Shown: positions 63,234 through 64,000 of the stretch, piece after piece
How positions within the stretch are numbered: the first letter of the stretch is position 1
Layout: each line of letters begins with the position of its first letter
Origin: Erwinia aphidicola
GTDB taxonomy: Bacteria; Pseudomonadota; Gammaproteobacteria; Enterobacterales; Enterobacteriaceae
Direction: 5' to 3'
DNA length: 64,000 bases
Assembly (NCBI RefSeq): GCF_014773485.1
Contig: NZ_JACXBP010000001.1
Location: 62,001-126,000 of the forward strand
Position numbers and translations under genes: made by a program
The notes under the pieces: model-generated
Told to the model about the DNA's origin: nothing
Database searches by the model: none
Seen by the model: the letters and a program-made list of their open reading frames with translations, nothing else

Positions 63234-64000
63234 GTGATTTTTCCCAGACTGTACCGGAACTGGTGGCCTGGGCGCGAAAAAATGATTTTTCCGTCACGTT
63301 GCCGACCGAACGTCTGGCTTTTTTGCTGGCGATTGCCACCCTCAACGGGGAGCGCATGGATGGCGAAATGAGTGAAGGCGAGCTGATTGACGCCTTCCGC
63401 CACGTCAGCGATGGCTTTGAGCAGACCAGCGAAACGGTGCTGGTTCGCGCCAACAATGCCATCAACGATATGGTACGCCAGCGCCTGATCAACCGCTTTA
63501 CCAGCGAACACTCCGAAGGTAATGCTATCTATCGCCTGACGCCGTTGGGGATCGGCATTACCGATTACTACATCCGCCAGCGCGAGTTCTCCACGCTGCG
63601 CCTGTCGATGCAGCTGTCGATCGTCGCCGGTGAGCTGAAGCGCGCCGCCGACGCCGCCGATGAAGATGGCGATGAGTTCCACTGGCACCGCAACGTATTC
63701 GCGCCGCTGAAATACTCCGTGGCGGAAATTTTCGACAGTATCGATATTACGCAGCGCATCATGGATGAGCAGCAGCAGGCGGTAAAAGACGATATCGCGC
63801 AGCTGCTGAACAAAGACTGGCGCGCGGCGATCTCCAGCTGTGAGCTGCTGCTGAACGAAACTTCCGGCACGCTGCGCGAATTGCAGGATACGCTCGAGGC
63901 CGCGGGCGATAAGCTGCAGGCCAATCTGCTGCGCATCCAGGATGCGACGATGAACAGCCCGGATCTGGGGTTTGTCGACAAGCTGGTTTTTGACCTGCAA
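63230..64000 (+). CDS. mukF: Chromosome partition protein MukF (5' part)
   Basis: The kleisin subunit of the MukBEF condensin. The first 257 of about 440 residues are present before the window ends. An N-terminal winged-helix dimerisation domain ([17 protein letters not shown], then [18 protein letters not shown]) is followed by the helical region [20 protein letters not shown]. It starts in the ATGA overlap with cmoM; E. coli has the same smtA-mukF-mukE-mukB order. Confidence 0.97.
   Translation, partial: MSDFSQTVPELVAWARKNDFSVTLPTERLAFLLAIATLNGERMDGEMSEGELIDAFRHVSDGFEQTSETVLVRANNAINDMVRQRLINRFTSEHSEGNAIYRLTPLGIGITDYYIRQREFSTLRLSMQLSIVAGELKRAADAADEDGDEFHWHRNVFAPLKYSVAEIFDSIDITQRIMDEQQQAVKDDIAQLLNKDWRAAISSCELLLNETSGTLRELQDTLEAAGDKLQANLLRIQDATMNSPDLGFVDKLVFDLQ

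Noticed and set aside
63215-64000. Long leftward open frame of 261 codons at the right edge
   Set aside because: It is antisense to mukF, whose start, ATGA overlap with cmoM and protein sequence are unmistakable.

Overview
The window is chromosomal DNA from a member of the Enterobacterales. Most likely it is Erwiniaceae (Erwinia/Pantoea-like). The reasons are near full-length colinear orthologues of Escherichia coli genes from the ybjO-rlmC-art region through mukF, combined with loss of several E. coli blocks. The species cannot be named from sequence reading alone.

Layout. 1-9.1 kb: a membrane protein fragment, ybjO, the rRNA methyltransferase rlmC, the arginine ABC transporter (artJ and artPIQM) behind a candidate ArgR-controlled promoter, ybjP, ybjQ, the amidase amiD and threonine aldolase ltaE. 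9.2-10.9 kb: pyruvate oxidase poxB. 10.9-16.7 kb: an AT-richer accessory stretch with broken genes (an acetyltransferase, two MFS transporters, an integrase stub) and intact cargo (a toxin-antitoxin pair, an acetyltransferase, an arginase-fold protein, a LysR regulator). Decayed inverted repeats are scattered through it. In E. coli this interval holds hcr-hcp-ybjE-aqpZ. 16.8-22 kb: ybjD, cspD, clpS and clpA. 21.9-25.3 kb: an autotransporter adhesin followed 7 bp later by a lipoprotein alpha/beta hydrolase, at the place where E. coli has tRNA gene serW. 25.5-31.4 kb: infA, aat, cydC, cydD and trxB, all leftward. 31.9-39.5 kb: lrp, ftsK, lolA, rarA and serS. 39.8-47.3 kb: ycaD and the anaerobic pyruvate formate-lyase cluster focA-pflB-pflA, then ycaO. 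47.6-53 kb: serC-aroA, cmk, rpsA and ihfB. 53.2-64 kb: comEC (ycaI), the lipid A/Kdo genes msbA-lpxK-ycaQ-ycaR-kdsB, ycbJ, elyC, cmoM and the start of mukF.

Functionally the core covers translation (infA, rpsA, serS, rlmC, cmoM), N-end-rule proteolysis (clpS-clpA, aat), envelope biogenesis (lolA, msbA, lpxK, kdsB, elyC), chromosome segregation (ftsK, mukF, ihfB), redox and respiration (cydDC, trxB, poxB, pfl) and amino acid uptake and synthesis (art, serC-aroA, lrp). No rRNA, tRNA, CRISPR array or intact insertion sequence was seen. The most unusual parts are the decayed accessory segment with its toxin-antitoxin pair and the autotransporter-hydrolase pair; neither can be claimed as a new system from sequence alone.
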